A stretch of DNA of 6,132 nucleotides from Phycisphaerales bacterium (GTDB lineage Bacteria; Planctomycetota; Phycisphaerae; Phycisphaerales; UBA1924): the NCBI GenBank assembly GCA_016764015.1, contig JAESSR010000220.1, positions 1 through 6,132 of the forward strand, given 5' to 3'. The position numbers and the translations under genes are program-made. The notes beneath the pieces were generated by a model. The model did not search any database. It saw only the letters and a list, made by a program, of their open reading frames with translations, and was not told where the DNA came from. Positions within the stretch are counted from its first letter, which is position 1, and each line of letters starts with the position of its first letter. Below are positions 5,009-6,132 of this stretch, piece by piece.

Positions 5009-6091
5009 ATGCCCAAATCTGTACAACACACCGACATCGTCATCATCGGCGCAGGCCCCATCGGGATCGAACTCGCCGCCGCACTCAAAGCCGCCAACCT
5101 CGACTATCTCCATATCGAAGCCGGACAGATCGGAAGCACCATGCAGTGGTGGGCACCGGGTACTAAATACTTCTCATCGCCCGAGCGCATCGCCATCGCA
5201 GGCGTGCCATTGATCGTTGCAGATCAAGACAAAGCCACCCGCGAGAACTACCTCGACTACCTCCTCGCAGTCGTCGGCACGCACCAACTCGATATCCAAA
5301 CCTACACCCGTGTTGTTGGTATAAATAAAGCCGATGAAGGATTCAACATCCAAACCGTCCGCTCATTCACCGGCGTCGGCGGCCCAGATGAACTCAACTA
5401 CACACCTCCAACATCCAACACGCAAGCCATCAAAGCCAAACGCATCATCCTCGCTATCGGCGATATGCACACGCCCCGCATGCTCGACATCCCCGGCGAA
5501 ACCCTCCCTCATGTCTCCCATTACCTTGGCGATGTTCATCAATACGCCAATCAACGCGTCGTCATCGTCGGAGGCAAGAACTCCGCTGTCGAAGCCGCCA
5601 TCCGCCTCTTCCGCGCTGGGGCACAAGTGACGATGTCCTATCGCGGCGAGTCCTTCGATCCGGACCGTATCAAGTACTGGCTCTACCCTGAGATCGAATA
5701 CCTCATCAAGAAAAACAAGATCGAGTTCATCCCACACTCCACACTCGAATCCATCAACGAACAATCGGTCATCCTCAACACCGCCGACACCAGAAAGACC
5801 ATCCCCGCTGACTTTGTACTTTTGTTGACCGGCTACCAACAAGACCAATCACTCTTCGAACAACTCGGCATCGAGCTTGTCACCGACGATCGCAAGCCCA
5901 AAATCTGCCTCAAGACCATGGAGACCAATGTACCCAACATCTATGTCGCTGGCACCGCCACCGCCGGCTCACAGCAGCGCACCAAGGTCTTTATCGAGAC
6001 CTCGCACATCCATGTCGATCGAATAGTCGCCGCCCTGCAAGGTGAGGTTCATGATGCAGAGCCCGAGGACTTTTGGCTCGAAGAATCCTGA
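5009..6091 (+). CDS. YpdA-like FAD/NAD(P)-dependent disulfide reductase family protein
   Basis: The 360-residue protein is a two-dinucleotide-fold flavoprotein. The FAD loop is GAGPIG (14-19) with a downstream acidic residue in YLHIEAG (33-39). FSSPERIAIAGVP (55-67) and LPHVSHY (166-172) resemble YpdA proteins. The second Rossmann loop, VVIVGGKNSAVEAA (184-197), would bind NAD(P)H; the C-terminal FAD motif is NIYVAGTATAG (310-320). YpdA reduces bacillithiol disulfide in Firmicutes. Here there is no CxxC pair, only one Cys (300), and Ile18 stands where I recall the conserved Cys of YpdA (Cys14 in Staphylococcus aureus), so the substrate is uncertain. No bacillithiol synthesis gene is nearby. 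The longer start at 4961 lies in a hairpin repeat, so ATG 5009 is preferred. Family placement is confident; function is not. Confidence 0.83.
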   Translation: MPKSVQHTDIVIIGAGPIGIELAAALKAANLDYLHIEAGQIGSTMQWWAPGTKYFSSPERIAIAGVPLIVADQDKATRENYLDYLLAVVGTHQLDIQTYTRVVGINKADEGFNIQTVRSFTGVGGPDELNYTPPTSNTQAIKAKRIILAIGDMHTPRMLDIPGETLPHVSHYLGDVHQYANQRVVIVGGKNSAVEAAIRLFRAGAQVTMSYRGESFDPDRIKYWLYPEIEYLIKKNKIEFIPHSTLESINEQSVILNTADTRKTIPADFVLLLTGYQQDQSLFEQLGIELVTDDRKPKICLKTMETNVPNIYVAGTATAGSQQRTKVFIETSHIHVDRIVAALQGEVHDAEPEDFWLEES

Positions 6092-6132
6092 GCAAAACAA
6101 GCTCTCGAAAAAGAGTCCGAAAATAATCGCAA

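Noticed and set aside
4733..5113. Minus-strand open frame of 126 codons
   Set aside because: It crosses two plus-strand genes and the repeat, and its Gly/Val/Asp/Glu-rich content is typical of the reverse of C-rich coding DNA.
6092..6132. Possible terminator after the YpdA-like gene (CTCT/AGAG)
   Set aside because: The stem is only 4 bp and has no T-run, and the window ends too soon to judge.

Overview
The window looks like a piece of a planctomycete chromosome, most likely class Phycisphaerae. This is an inference from several things: a secreted beta-strand-repeat protein with a PEP-CTERM-type tail, genes lacking Shine-Dalgarno sequences, and short GTGGCAC/GTGCCAC hairpin repeats of a kind I recall from planctomycete genomes. 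No rRNA, tRNA, CRISPR array, insertion sequence or phage gene is visible.

Layout, left to right. The last 41 codons of a gene with a charged tail end at 126, followed by a strong terminator hairpin (186-218) and an 84-bp inverted pair of REP-like hairpins (239-322). A complete nuoF (NADH-binding subunit of complex I) lies on the minus strand (340-1731). It converges with the partial gene and has no nuoE beside it. A divergent intergenic region (1732-1961) holds repeat and promoter candidates for both flanks. Next on the plus strand is an exported PEP-CTERM-type protein (1962-3272). It is followed by three more plus-strand genes: an NAD-dependent epimerase/reductase-like SDR protein (3316-4320), a DUF5063-like protein (4406-4945) and a YpdA-like flavin disulfide reductase (5009-6091). 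The last 41 bases show no feature.

The genes do not form an obvious pathway. The last three share a strand but are separated by two related hairpins (4329-4370 and 4947-4987). Each has a TANNNT hexamer ending exactly 5 nt before its ATG and no Shine-Dalgarno sequence. That is the geometry of a leaderless promoter, so they may be three separate transcription units rather than an operon. In contrast, nuoF and the PEP-CTERM gene have clear GGAG-type ribosome binding sites.

I found no defence or mobile system. The points most worth checking are the leaderless-promoter pattern, the two hairpin repeat families (one with apparent compensatory changes), and a YpdA-like enzyme lacking the cysteine reported as important in the characterised enzyme.
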